This document shows positions 1 to 8,321 of a DNA stretch of 64,000 nt, piece by piece. The stretch is from GCA-2746605 sp963704835. Lineage in GTDB: Bacteria; Bacteroidota; Ignavibacteria; Ignavibacteriales; Melioribacteraceae. Below the pieces are notes generated by a model, which saw nothing but the letters and a program-made list of their open reading frames with translations, was not told the DNA's origin and made no database searches. The DNA is taken from the NCBI GenBank assembly GCA_963704835.1, contig CAVPHW010000005.1, positions 62,001-126,000 on the forward strand, read 5' to 3'. Within the stretch, counting starts at the first letter, position 1; every line of letters begins with the position of its first letter. Made by a program: the position numbers and the translations under genes.

Positions 1-43
1 TTAAACTTTCTCCTTAAAACGCAAATAGATAATTCAGTTTTAA

Positions 44-3000
44 TTAGTTCACCTTAATATCAAGGCCTAATCCTTGAAGCTCTTTAATTAATACATTAAA
101 TGATTCAGGTATATTAGGTTTTCCTAAGTTTTCACCCTTAACAATAGCTTCGTAGGTCTTGGCTCTTCCTGTTACATCATCACTTTTCACAGTCAATATT
201 TCTTGCAATATATGAGCTGCTCCATAACCTTCAAGTGCCCATACTTCCATTTCTCCAAATCTCTGACCACCAAATTGTGCTTTACCACCCAATGGTTGTT
301 GAGTAATTAATGAATATGGACCGATTGATCTTGCATGTAATTTGTCTTCAACCATATGACCCAGTTTTAGCATATAAATAAACCCGCATGTAACTTTCTG
401 ATGGAATTTTTCACCAGTTCTTCCATCATACAAAGTTGCTTTTGCACCAATGGGCAACCCAGCTTTTACTAAGAAATCATCAACATCTGTATAGCTAGCA
501 CCATCAAAAATTGGTGTCTCAAATTTTAGACCTAATTTATTTCCAACCCAGCCTAGTGCAGTTTCATATAACTGACCTAAATTCATACGAGAAGGTACAC
601 CAAGTGGATTAAGTACTATATCAACAGGAGTTCCATCTTCATGATAAGGCATATCTTCTACTGGAACGATTTTAGCAACAACACCTTTGTTACCATGACG
701 ACCAGCCATTTTATCACCAACAGAAAGTTTTCTCTTTTTAGCTACATAAACTTTAGCTAATTGAACAATTCCAGGTGGTAATTCATCACCACTTTGGATG
801 TTAGTTTTTTCTCTTTTATGTTCTTCATTTATATCAGAAAGCGCATTGAAATAATTAACAAATACTTTTTTCACAAGTTTGTTTAATCTTTCATCTTTAT
901 ACCAATCTTGAGTATAATCCAATTTAGTTAGATCTGCAATACCTGGGAAAGTTGAATCTTTAATTGCTGTTCCACTTCTTAGAACTACAGAACCATCAAG
1001 ATCTCTAATTCCAATTGTTGATTCATTTTCACCAATCTTAGTTAATTTTCCAACTAATTTATTATAAAGGTTTTTTGCTGCTTCTTCATTTTTCTTTTCT
1101 AAAGCATCTAATTCCTTTTTCTCACTCTTTTTTGAATCTGGATCTTTTCTTTTTCTACTAAAAAGTCGAGTTTTTATAACAATACCCTTTAATCCAGGAG
1201 GTGCTTTTAGAGAAGCATCTTTCACATCACCAGCTTTATCTCCGAATATAGCCTTCAAAAGTTTTTCTTCAGGAGTTGGGTCAGATTCACCTTTTGGTGT
1301 TATCTTACCAATTAAAATTTCACCTTCATGAACAACTGCACCTTCTCTAATTATACCATTTTCATCAAGATTTCTTGTAGCTTCTTCACTAACATTAGGA
1401 ATATCTCTTGTTAACTCCTCTTCACCTCTTTTGGTCTCTCTAACTTGAAGCTCAAATTCTTCAATGTGAATAGATGTAAATGCATCTTCAGCAACTAGTC
1501 TTTCACTAATTACAATTGCATCTTCAAAATTATAACCATTCCAAGGCATAAATGCTACAGAAACGTTTCTCCCAAGAGCAAGTTCTCCTGCTTCAATTGC
1601 AGGACCATCAGCAAGAACATCACCTTTTTTAATCTTTTGACCATTTTTTACGATTGGAATTTGATTAAAACAAGTTTCTTGGTTGGTTCCCGTAAATTTA
1701 ACTAATGAATATTCAACTCTTCTCTCATCATCAAAATTTGTTATGGCTTCATCACTTTCAGGATCAAGATCGTACTTAACAATAATAGTTTTAGAATCTA
1801 CAAATTCAACAAGCCCGTTATCCGCAGCAATAATAATAGAACGAGAATCGCGAGCAACTTTTTGTTCCATTCCAGTACCAACAATTGGATTTTGCGGTTT
1901 TAACAATGGAACTGCTTGACGTTGCATGTTAGAACCCATAAGAGCTCTGTTTGCATCATCATGTTCTAAGAAAGGTATTAAAGCAGCACCGGCACTAACA
2001 ATTTGAGAAGGCGCAACATCCATAAAATGTACTTGTTCAGGAAGCACAACTGGGAACTCACCTTTGAAACGACATTTAACTCTTTCATTTACGAATTCTC
2101 CCTTTTCATTAATAGGAGCATTTGCCTGAGCAATCGTAAATTTATCTTCCTCATCAGCATTTAGATAAACAACTTCTTTTGTTACTCTGCCATCTTTAAC
2201 TTTTCTATATGGAGTTTCTAAAAATCCAAAACTATTAACTCTTGAATATATTGTTAATGAAGAAATAAGACCAATGTTCGGTCCTTCAGGAGTTTCAATT
2301 GGACATAAACGACCATAATGAGAATGGTGAACGTCACGAACCTCAAAACCAGCTCTTTCTCTTGTTAATCCACCTGGTCCTAATGCAGAAACTCTTCTTT
2401 TATGAGTTAATTCAGAAAGTGGGTTTGTTTGATCCATAAATTGCGAGAGTTGATTAGTGCCAAAAAATGCATTAATTACACTACTCATTGTTCTTGCATT
2501 TACTAAATCTTGAGGCTGCATATTCTCAGTATCACGCATATTCATTCGTTCTTTAATAGTACGTGACATTCTTGCTAAACCAACATTATACTGTTGCATA
2601 AGTTGTTCGCCAACTGTTCTAACTCGTCTATTTCCTAAATGATCAATATCATCAACGTTAACATTACCTATTTTTAACTTTATGATACTTGACATTATTG
2701 CTACAATATCATCTTTAGTTAGAACTTTTATATCAATTGGAATACTTAATCCCAATTTATCGTTCATTCTAAATCTTCCAACTTCACCTAAATCGTATCT
2801 TTTTTCATTAAAAAATAATTTATCAATTAGTGCTTCAGCTGTTTCAACATCAGGGGCTTCACCAGATCTTAATTGTCTATAAATAGCAAATAAAGCTTCT
2901 TCTTTAGTTTTTGCTGAATCTTTTCTTATTGTATTAAGAACTAAATCTTGTTCTTGTTTAATATCGCCACTAATAAGTTTTATAGTTTTTAACCCGGAAT

Positions 3001-3820
3001 CAACAAGATTTTCAATAATTTCCTCAGTTAGTTCTTCATCCTTAGCAACAAAAATTTCTCCGGTATTTAAATCAATTAAATCTTCAGCAGCTAATCTTCC
3101 AACAAAAGTTGCATCAAGATTTTTAATTTTCTCTTCAACTACTAGATTAAATAAATTTAAGATTTCTTCATCTGTAGTGTAACCGATAGCTCTTAATAAT
3201 GTTGTAGCTGGAAACTTCTTTCTTCTATCAATATAAACATACATTACATGATTAATATCGGTAGCAAATTCAACCCAAGATCCTCTAAAAGGAATAATTC
3301 TAGCAGAATAAATTGGAGTTCCGTTTGGATGAACTGATTGAGCAAAAGCCACGCCAGGTGAACGATGTAATTGACTAACAATTACTCTTTCTGCCCCATT
3401 AATTATAAAAGTTCCGCTATTTGTTAAAAATGGTAAATTCCCTAAATAAACATCTTGTTCTACTGAATTAACGTATTCGCCTGTTTCGTCGTCCTTTGTT
3501 GATAATCTTAATTTGGCCTTTAACGGAGCCGCATAAGTAAGTCCTCTTTCTTCACATTCTTGAATAGAATACCTTGAATTTTCAATATTGTAGGTAATGA
3601 AATCAAGTCTATAAAATTCTTTGTTATCAAAAATTGGAAAGTTAGAAAGAAAAGTTCCTTGTAACCCTTTGTTTTCCCTCTTGTCTTTAGGGACTTTCAA
3701 TTGTAAGAAATCTTCAAAAGATTCCAATTGAATATTTAATAAATCAGGATTATCAATAGCAGGCATAATGGAGGCAAATGTAATACGATTGTTTTTCTTG
3801 TTTATTTTGAATTTCTCCAA
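44..3820 (-). CDS. rpoB: DNA-directed RNA polymerase subunit beta
   Basis: Full-length beta subunit (1258 aa) of RNA polymerase, forming one side of the active-centre cleft. Visible family signatures include the rifampicin-pocket region (FFGTNQLSQFMDQ, then SELTHKRRVSALGPGG), where the usual sensitive-type Asp, His and Ser are present. Also visible are the segment with CPIETPEGPNIGLI, the DKMAGRHGNKGVV motif and the C-terminal GKAQFGGQRFGEMEVWALE motif that contacts beta-prime. It follows rplL after a 115-nt gap that contains a perfect hairpin. The rpoC gene is expected just beyond the left edge of the window. The reading frame is intact over 3.8 kb, which shows that this part of the sequence is of good quality. 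Confidence 0.99.
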   Translation of the reverse strand: MEKFKINKKNNRITFASIMPAIDNPDLLNIQLESFEDFLQLKVPKDKRENKGLQGTFLSNFPIFDNKEFYRLDFITYNIENSRYSIQECEERGLTYAAPLKAKLRLSTKDDETGEYVNSVEQDVYLGNLPFLTNSGTFIINGAERVIVSQLHRSPGVAFAQSVHPNGTPIYSARIIPFRGSWVEFATDINHVMYVYIDRRKKFPATTLLRAIGYTTDEEILNLFNLVVEEKIKNLDATFVGRLAAEDLIDLNTGEIFVAKDEELTEEIIENLVDSGLKTIKLISGDIKQEQDLVLNTIRKDSAKTKEEALFAIYRQLRSGEAPDVETAEALIDKLFFNEKRYDLGEVGRFRMNDKLGLSIPIDIKVLTKDDIVAIMSSIIKLKIGNVNVDDIDHLGNRRVRTVGEQLMQQYNVGLARMSRTIKERMNMRDTENMQPQDLVNARTMSSVINAFFGTNQLSQFMDQTNPLSELTHKRRVSALGPGGLTRERAGFEVRDVHHSHYGRLCPIETPEGPNIGLISSLTIYSRVNSFGFLETPYRKVKDGRVTKEVVYLNADEEDKFTIAQANAPINEKGEFVNERVKCRFKGEFPVVLPEQVHFMDVAPSQIVSAGAALIPFLEHDDANRALMGSNMQRQAVPLLKPQNPIVGTGMEQKVARDSRSIIIAADNGLVEFVDSKTIIVKYDLDPESDEAITNFDDERRVEYSLVKFTGTNQETCFNQIPIVKNGQKIKKGDVLADGPAIEAGELALGRNVSVAFMPWNGYNFEDAIVISERLVAEDAFTSIHIEEFELQVRETKRGEEELTRDIPNVSEEATRNLDENGIIREGAVVHEGEILIGKITPKGESDPTPEEKLLKAIFGDKAGDVKDASLKAPPGLKGIVIKTRLFSRKRKDPDSKKSEKKELDALEKKNEEAAKNLYNKLVGKLTKIGENESTIGIRDLDGSVVLRSGTAIKDSTFPGIADLTKLDYTQDWYKDERLNKLVKKVFVNYFNALSDINEEHKREKTNIQSGDELPPGIVQLAKVYVAKKRKLSVGDKMAGRHGNKGVVAKIVPVEDMPYHEDGTPVDIVLNPLGVPSRMNLGQLYETALGWVGNKLGLKFETPIFDGASYTDVDDFLVKAGLPIGAKATLYDGRTGEKFHQKVTCGFIYMLKLGHMVEDKLHARSIGPYSLITQQPLGGKAQFGGQRFGEMEVWALEGYGAAHILQEILTVKSDDVTGRAKTYEAIVKGENLGKPNIPESFNVLIKELQGLGLDIKVN

Positions 3821-3870
3821 GCTGATACCTCTCTAAAGAATTAAACTAAAAAATGGTTTAAAAATACACG

Positions 3871-3904
3871 AAAGTGGTAATGCGTTATTTCACATTACCA
3901 CTTT
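3871..3904 (-). promoter_or_regulatory. Hairpin in the rplL-rpoB intergenic region
   Basis: Perfect 12-bp inverted repeat, AAAGTGGTAATG (3871-3882) and its complement (3893-3904), with a 10-nt loop. No U-tract follows directly on the minus strand, so it is not a classical terminator. The position between the L7/L12 and beta genes matches where other bacteria carry a partial attenuator or an RNase III processing site that lowers rpoBC expression. That function is inferred from position and structure only. Confidence 0.55.
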
Positions 3905-3935
3905 GAAAATAATTGGATGAACTAGTTAAGAATTT

Positions 3936-4316
3936 TTACTTAAGTTCAACGGTAGCACCAGCTTCTTCAAGTTCTTTTTTAACTTTTTCAGCTTCGTCTT
4001 TTGATACACCTTCTTTAACTGTACTAGGCGCGCCGTCTACTAAATCTTTAGCTTCTTTTAATCCTAAACCGGTATGGGCTCTAACAACTTTGATAACATT
4101 GATTTTTTTGTCACCAAAAGCTTTAAGAACTATATCAAACTCGGTTTTTTCTTCTGCAGCTGCAGCAGCATCACCAGCAGGAGCAGCACCAGCCATCATC
4201 ATTGGTGCAGCAGCGGTAACGCCAAATTCTTCTTCTAAAGCAGTTTTCAATTCTGAAGCTTCTACTAAAGTTAGAGCTTTAATCTTTTCAACGATTTCAG
4301 CAATTTTCTCAGACAT
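3936..4316 (-). CDS. rplL: 50S ribosomal protein L7/L12
   Basis: Stalk protein of the large ribosomal subunit (126 aa) that recruits translation factor GTPases. The N-terminal dimerisation helix begins MSEKIAEIVEKI, followed by an Ala/Gly-rich hinge (around residues 40-55) and the C-terminal domain with KTEFDIVLKAFGDKKI and the GLGLKEAKDLVDGAP helix. A longer frame from a TTG at 4334 exists. I chose the ATG at 4316 because a good ribosome-binding site (AGGAGA) lies within that extension, about 8 nt ahead of the ATG. It sits downstream of rplJ in the rplKAJL-rpoBC order. Confidence 0.97.
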   Translation of the reverse strand: MSEKIAEIVEKIKALTLVEASELKTALEEEFGVTAAAPMMMAGAAPAGDAAAAAEEKTEFDIVLKAFGDKKINVIKVVRAHTGLGLKEAKDLVDGAPSTVKEGVSKDEAEKVKKELEEAGATVELK

Positions 4317-4362
4317 TCTAATATCTCCTATCAATTATATTACTTAAAATTATCTTTATTGT

Positions 4363-4884
4363 TTAAGCGGCTTTCTTTTTACTAATTTCGTCTACTAAAG
4401 AAACTAGATCTCTGAAAACTGCATTTATTGATCCAACAATACCTGAAGCTGGAGCTGCAATACTTCCAATAATAGAACTCATTACTTCTTCTTTTGTTGG
4501 CATTGAGGCAAGAACATCTAATTGTTCTCCACCATAAAATTGGGATTCTATATAACTTCCTTTAAATGAAAACTTATTTTTATCCTTAAAATATTTCTTT
4601 ATTATTTTAGCTGGAGCAATGTAGTTTTCATCAGCAAAAGCAACTCCTGTCATTCCCACAAGTTGTTGTTCAAACTTATCATAACCACCAATATCAGCAA
4701 AGGCACGTTTTAACAAGCTGTTCTTAAACACTTTGTAGGTAACATTCTCTTTAAGAAATTCCCTTCTAAGAGTGCTTATGTCCTCAACATTAACTCCTGA
4801 ATAATCAACTAAATAAATTCCAGAGGATTTTTCAATCAAAGTTCTTATTTGAGCAACACTTTCAACTTTTTCATTCTTCTTCAT
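4363..4884 (-). CDS. rplJ: 50S ribosomal protein L10
   Basis: L10 (173 aa) anchors the L7/L12 dimers to the large subunit and in many bacteria autoregulates the rplJL mRNA. The N-terminal rRNA-binding domain is recognisable (SSGIYLVDYSGVNVEDIS, then LRREFLKENVTYKVFKNSLL). The C-terminal helix that binds L7/L12 is Ala/Ile/Val-rich and ends in DEISKKKAA. It is followed by rplL 46 nt downstream and preceded by a 73-nt leader with a small hairpin. Confidence 0.97.
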   Translation of the reverse strand: MKKNEKVESVAQIRTLIEKSSGIYLVDYSGVNVEDISTLRREFLKENVTYKVFKNSLLKRAFADIGGYDKFEQQLVGMTGVAFADENYIAPAKIIKKYFKDKNKFSFKGSYIESQFYGGEQLDVLASMPTKEEVMSSIIGSIAAPASGIVGSINAVFRDLVSLVDEISKKKAA

Positions 4885-4910
4885 CTTTACCCTAATTCAA
4901 TATTTCAAAA

Positions 4911-4934
4911 ATAAACAACGAAGCAATTGTTTAT
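4911..4934 (-). promoter_or_regulatory. Hairpin in the rplJ leader (possible L10 leader)
   Basis: An 8-bp perfect inverted repeat (ATAAACAA / TTGTTTAT, loop of 8 nt) lies in the 73-nt gap between rplA and rplJ. L10 leaders are known to occupy this position and mediate autoregulation. This stem is short and AT-rich, so the assignment rests mainly on location. Confidence 0.3.
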
Positions 4935-4957
4935 GTTTTATTTGAGTGCGTAATTTT

Positions 4958-5659
4958 TTATTTAAAAATTGTTAAAATATCTTCTCTAGAAATTTGTAAA
5001 CCTGGTCCCATAGTACTTGTCAGATACAAACTTTTAACGTAGTTTCCTTTTGCGGCAGCAGGTTTCAATTTCATAATTGTTTTTAGGAATTCTCTAACAT
5101 TTTCAGATAATTGCTTTTCGGTAAAAGAAAGTTTACCTAATGAAGCATGAACAATTCCTGACTTATCAACCCTAAAATCAATTTTTCCGGCTTTAACTTC
5201 TTTTACTGCTTTCGCAACATCAGGAGTTACTGTTCCAGTTTTCGGATTAGGCATTAATCCTCTAGGTCCTAAAATTCTACCTAATTTACCAAGTTCAGCC
5301 ATAGCATCTGGTGATGCAATAATAACATCAACATCTGTCCAGCCTTCCTTAATCTTTTCTAAATACTCTTCAAAACCAGCATATTCAGCACCAGCATCTA
5401 AAGCTTCTTTAGCTTTTGGCTCTCTAGTAATTACCAGAACTCTTACTTCCTTTCCCGTACCATGTGGTAAAGAAACAGTTCCACGAACCATTTGATCTGC
5501 ATGCTTAGGATCAACACCTAACCGAATAGCACAATCTAATGACTCAGGAAATTTTACATTGGTAACTTCTTTAAGTGTTGTAATAGCTTCTAATAAAGAA
5601 TACTCTTTAGCAACTTTAATATCTTCGTTTACCTTTTTAACTCTTTTTGATACTTTCAT
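4958..5659 (-). CDS. rplA: 50S ribosomal protein L1
   Basis: L1 (233 aa), the mobile stalk protein near the ribosomal E site and the translational repressor of the L11 operon in other bacteria. Family features are visible: LGVDPKHADQMVRGTVSLPH near residue 50, the LGRILGPRGLMPNPKTGTVT signature near residue 130, and the C-terminal KGNYVKSLYLTSTMGPG. It starts 15 nt after the rplK stop codon, consistent with co-transcription and co-regulation with rplK. Confidence 0.98.
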   Translation of the reverse strand: MKVSKRVKKVNEDIKVAKEYSLLEAITTLKEVTNVKFPESLDCAIRLGVDPKHADQMVRGTVSLPHGTGKEVRVLVITREPKAKEALDAGAEYAGFEEYLEKIKEGWTDVDVIIASPDAMAELGKLGRILGPRGLMPNPKTGTVTPDVAKAVKEVKAGKIDFRVDKSGIVHASLGKLSFTEKQLSENVREFLKTIMKLKPAAAKGNYVKSLYLTSTMGPGLQISREDILTIFK

Positions 5660-5674
5660 ATTATCCGACTCTTT

Positions 5675-6097
5675 TTATTTTACGGTTATTCCCATGCTTC
5701 TAGCTGTTCCAGCAATCATACTCTTAGCATGTTCGATATCATTCGCGTTTAAATCTACCAATTTTGCTTCTGCAATTTCTTGAATTTGAGCATCTGAAAC
5801 TGTAGCAACCTTGGTTTTATTAGATTCAGCCGAACCTTTTTGGATATTTGCGATTTTCTTTAACAAAACTGCAGCTGGTGGTGTTTTCGTAATAAAAGTA
5901 AAAGACTTATCAGCAAAAACAGTTATAACAACTGGAATAATTAATCCCATTTTATCTGAAGTTTTAGCATTAAACTGCTTACAAAACTCCATAATATTAA
6001 CACCTTTTTGACCTAAAGCAGGACCAACTGGAGGTGAAGGATTAGCTTGACCAGCAGGAATCTGTAATTTAATATAACCAGTGATTTTCTTAGCCAT
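5675..6097 (-). CDS. rplK: 50S ribosomal protein L11
   Basis: L11 (140 aa) binds the GTPase-associated 23S rRNA region. The N-terminal PSPPVGPALGQKGVNIMEF motif, with the conserved prolines, and the C-terminal rRNA-binding domain with AGTARSMGI are both present. The length matches the family. It is encoded 14 nt after nusG, in the usual nusG-rplK-rplA arrangement. Confidence 0.98.
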   Translation of the reverse strand: MAKKITGYIKLQIPAGQANPSPPVGPALGQKGVNIMEFCKQFNAKTSDKMGLIIPVVITVFADKSFTFITKTPPAAVLLKKIANIQKGSAESNKTKVATVSDAQIQEIAEAKLVDLNANDIEHAKSMIAGTARSMGITVK

Positions 6098-6111
6098 TAT
6101 TTAACCTAATT

Positions 6112-6657
6112 TTATTTTTCTAATTCTGCTTGAACAAAATCAATTTCGACAGGTGTTTTTCTGCCAAATATTGACACTAAAACTTTAATTTTCAATCTAT
6201 CTTCATTTACTTCTTCAACAATACCTGAAAAATTGTTAAAAGGACCATCAATAATTTTAACATAATCGCCATATCTAAAAATAGTATCTGTTCTTTCAGT
6301 TTCATCGTCTTTGGAAATTCTTCCAACAATTCTTTTAACTTCATCTGGTTGAAGTGGATTTGGTTTTTGTTGACCACCTAAAAACCCCATAACTGAAGGA
6401 GTATTTGCAATAAAGTCTTTAACTTTATTATCAAGATCGGCTTGAACTAAAATATAACCAGGGAAGAAATTCTTAGTTTTGGTTCTTTTTTTACCATCTT
6501 TAACTTCAAAAACTTTTTCAACAGGTACAAGTATTTCTGAAATTCTGGCTTTCAATTCTGGATTATCAACTAATTCTAAATCAATAATTGATTTTACCTT
6601 ATTTTCATGTCCTGAAAATGTACGAACTACATACCAATTAAATTCTTCATTTTCCAA
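6112..6657 (-). CDS. nusG: Transcription termination/antitermination factor NusG
   Basis: NusG (181 aa) binds RNA polymerase and couples it to the ribosome or to Rho. The N-terminal NGN domain starts with NWYVVRTFSGHENKVK and includes the FFPGYILVQ strand. The C-terminal KOW domain is seen as YGDYVKIIDGPFNNFSGIV. It starts 2 nt after the secE stop, so translational coupling with secE is likely. Confidence 0.98.
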   Translation of the reverse strand: MENEEFNWYVVRTFSGHENKVKSIIDLELVDNPELKARISEILVPVEKVFEVKDGKKRTKTKNFFPGYILVQADLDNKVKDFIANTPSVMGFLGGQQKPNPLQPDEVKRIVGRISKDDETERTDTIFRYGDYVKIIDGPFNNFSGIVEEVNEDRLKIKVLVSIFGRKTPVEIDFVQAELEK

Positions 6658-6659
6658 AA

Positions 6660-6842
6660 TTAAAATAACCCCTGAAATATTTGAGCAACGCTCATATCAA
6701 CTATATAAGTAAACACAGCGATAATTAAACAAACTACAATTACAATGGTAGTTGATTCTTTCAACTCGGCTTTAGTAGGCCAAGTTACTTTTTTCATCTC
6801 TTTAACTACGCCATTAAAAAAATCAATTATTTTTTCTTTCAT
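6660..6842 (-). CDS. secE: Preprotein translocase subunit SecE
   Basis: Short single-span form of SecE (about 60 aa), the clamp subunit of the SecYEG channel in the inner membrane. The conserved amphipathic segment FFNGVVKEMKKVTWPTKAEL precedes one hydrophobic helix (TIVIVVCLIIAVFTYIV). I take the ATG at 6842 rather than a TTG two codons upstream. Its position between tRNA-Trp and nusG is the standard location. Confidence 0.95.
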   Translation of the reverse strand: MKEKIIDFFNGVVKEMKKVTWPTKAELKESTTIVIVVCLIIAVFTYIVDMSVAQIFQGLF

Positions 6843-6864
6843 ATTCAATATTTATTTTATGATG

Positions 6865-6937
6865 CACGTCAGGAGGGACTCGAACCCCCAACCTGCGGTT
6901 TTGGAGACCGCTGCTCTACCAATTGAGCCACTGACGT
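6865..6937 (-). tRNA. tRNA-Trp (CCA)
   Basis: 73-nt cloverleaf without an encoded CCA end. The acceptor stem pairs ACGTCAG with CTGACGT. The anticodon stem GCGGT/ACCGC encloses the loop CTCCAAA, giving anticodon CCA. The T arm carries GGTTCGAGTCC. It lies between rpmG and secE; the rpmG stop codon is only 2 nt from the tRNA 5' end. Confidence 0.97.
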
Positions 6938-6939
6938 AT

Positions 6940-7107
6940 TTACTTAGTTTCCTTAAAAACTACATGCTTTCTAATAACAGGATCGTATTTTTTGAATTCA
7001 ATACGAGCAGGATGGTTTCTTTTGTTTTTAGATGTGGTATATCTGAAACCTGTTTTAGCAGTACTTTCTAAAATAATATTTTGTCTAGCATTTTTAGCTT
7101 TAGCCAT
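6940..7107 (-). CDS. rpmG: 50S ribosomal protein L33
   Basis: A 55-aa basic protein read directly from the minus strand, starting MAKAKNARQNIILEST and ending in HVVFKETK. The middle part, GFRYTTSKNKRNHP then RIEFKKYDP, is the L33 signature. This copy lacks the zinc-binding cysteine pairs. A GAGGATA ribosome-binding site precedes the ATG. It sits between tRNA-Thr and tRNA-Trp, where tuf is usually found. Confidence 0.95.
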   Translation of the reverse strand: MAKAKNARQNIILESTAKTGFRYTTSKNKRNHPARIEFKKYDPVIRKHVVFKETK

Positions 7108-7163
7108 GTTATCCTCAGTAAATTACGACCCAAAAAAATTGAAACTAGTATTCTCCTAAGTAG

Positions 7164-7236
7164 AGCTGACGACCGGAATTGAACCGGTGACCTCATCCTT
7201 ACCAAGGATGTGCTCTACCAACTGAGCTACGTCAGC
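7164..7236 (-). tRNA. tRNA-Thr (GGT)
   Basis: 73-nt cloverleaf. Acceptor GCTGACG pairs with CGTCAGC and the discriminator is T. The anticodon stem CATCC/GGATG encloses TTGGTAA, giving anticodon GGT. The T arm reads CCGGTTCAATTCCGG. It is part of the Tyr-Gly-Thr tRNA row upstream of rpmG. Confidence 0.97.
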
Positions 7237-7295
7237 TTATACATCAATAAAAGTAGATATATTTATTAAATAAAAATTCCCCAAAATGCTTGAAG

Positions 7296-7368
7296 AGCGG
7301 GAGACGAGACTCGAACTCGCAACCAACAGCTTGGAAGGCTGTGACTCTACCAATTGAGTTACCCCCGC
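7296..7368 (-). tRNA. tRNA-Gly (TCC)
   Basis: 73-nt cloverleaf. Acceptor GCGGGGG pairs with CTCCCGC with wobble pairs. The anticodon stem ACAGC/GCTGT encloses CTTCCAA, giving anticodon TCC. The T arm contains GAGTTCGAGTCTC. It lies between tRNA-Tyr and tRNA-Thr. Confidence 0.96.
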
Positions 7369-7389
7369 TTAAAAATTTTTGGGGCAATG

Positions 7390-7473
7390 TGGGCGGCGAG
7401 GGATTCGAACCCCCAAAGGCGTACGCCAACGGATTTACAGTCCGCCCCGGCTCTCCAACTCCGGCGTCCGCCC
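7390..7473 (-). tRNA. tRNA-Tyr (GTA)
   Basis: 84-nt class II tRNA with a long variable arm (TGGCGTACGCC). The anticodon loop CTGTAAA gives GTA. The acceptor stem GGGCGG pairs with CCGCCC, followed by discriminator A. It is the first gene of the minus-strand tRNA/ribosomal cluster, so the upstream promoter should lie in 7474-7656. Confidence 0.96.
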
Positions 7474-7530
7474 AAATATTGCATAACATTTTTATTCAAG
7501 TCTATAAAGTTATGATTCCTTTTTTTAAAA

Positions 7531-7546
7531 AGCAAGAATTCTGCCA
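7531..7546 (-). promoter_or_regulatory. Sigma-54-like promoter element upstream of tRNA-Tyr
   Basis: On the minus strand the sequence TGGCAGAATTCTTGCT differs from the sigma-54 consensus TGGCAC-N5-TTGCW at one position. It lies about 58 nt ahead of the first tRNA. A one-mismatch hit is expected about once by chance in a window this size, so this is only a candidate. Confidence 0.2.
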
Positions 7547-7656
7547 AAAGAAAATACTATTTTTTTCTATGAATTTGAGCTTTTTGCAATGTTTTTATAA
7601 AAAAATTAAGAAAATTTTACCATAGAGGTAAAAAGGATTCCTTTAATTTGCAATAT

Positions 7657-8274
7657 TTAAAAATTATGTTGCAACCCAATTTTATAACTTGGATAAAAAT
7701 GGCTTCTACTTTCTTTGGGATTAAAATAAGAAAATCCAAGCTCATATATAAAATAAATCCCCTTCTCCATATCGCCGCAATATCCAATTGTTAGTTCTGT
7801 TTGAGAAGCTTTGAAAACTGATTTATAAAAATATGGCGAAAATGTAAGATGAGATGATAAGTATATCCCATTAATGAAATAAAACGAATAAGAATATCTT
7901 AAACCAACAGTAATTGGTAAATACTCCATCCCAAAACCAACACCATAATCTGAAATTTGACTTTCATCAACGATATTTATATTAATTTTAATTCCTAAGG
8001 AATTATGTCTATCCCAATTATATCCAGTTCCAATCGACATAATTTCAGAAGCTCCAATGGAAATCATTAGAAAATGGCTTGAAAATTTCTTTTCACTATC
8101 AAGGTCGTTGTTAGTATAATTAATACTATCCAAAAAATTGAAGTCTGAATTTGGGGTATGTTTTATTATTGTGCTAAAGCTGTAATTGTCTTTAAATTGA
8201 TCATCTATTCTTTCTTTTAACATCTGCGTATGTGCAATAATTGGCAGTAAGAAAAAAAACATTATTAATTTCAT
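7657..8274 (-). CDS. Secreted protein, probable small outer-membrane beta-barrel
   Basis: A 205-aa protein of no family I recognise. It begins with a signal peptide (MKLIMFFFLLPIIAHTQ). The second half alternates hydrophobic and polar residues rich in Tyr, Phe and Gly (MSIGTGYNWDRHNSLGIKIN, VGLRYSYSFYF, YKIGLQHNF) and ends in Phe, as expected of an outer-membrane barrel strand inserted by BamA. It stands alone, 47 nt downstream of the comM-like gene. The barrel assignment is an inference from composition. Confidence 0.55.
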   Translation of the reverse strand: MKLIMFFFLLPIIAHTQMLKERIDDQFKDNYSFSTIIKHTPNSDFNFLDSINYTNNDLDSEKKFSSHFLMISIGASEIMSIGTGYNWDRHNSLGIKININIVDESQISDYGVGFGMEYLPITVGLRYSYSFYFINGIYLSSHLTFSPYFYKSVFKASQTELTIGYCGDMEKGIYFIYELGFSYFNPKESRSHFYPSYKIGLQHNF

Positions 8275-8321
8275 ATTTTTAATCTTAAAAAAAATCTTAG
8301 TTTAAATAAGTACAATACCAT

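Noticed and set aside
3913..4347. Open frame on the plus strand opposite rplL
   Set aside because: It is antisense to the Ala/Glu-rich L7/L12 gene and has low-complexity Ser/Ala composition. The minus-strand protein is certain.
7244..7625. Open frames on both strands across the tRNA-Gly and tRNA-Tyr genes
   Set aside because: They consist mostly of translated tRNA sequence and have no coding support.
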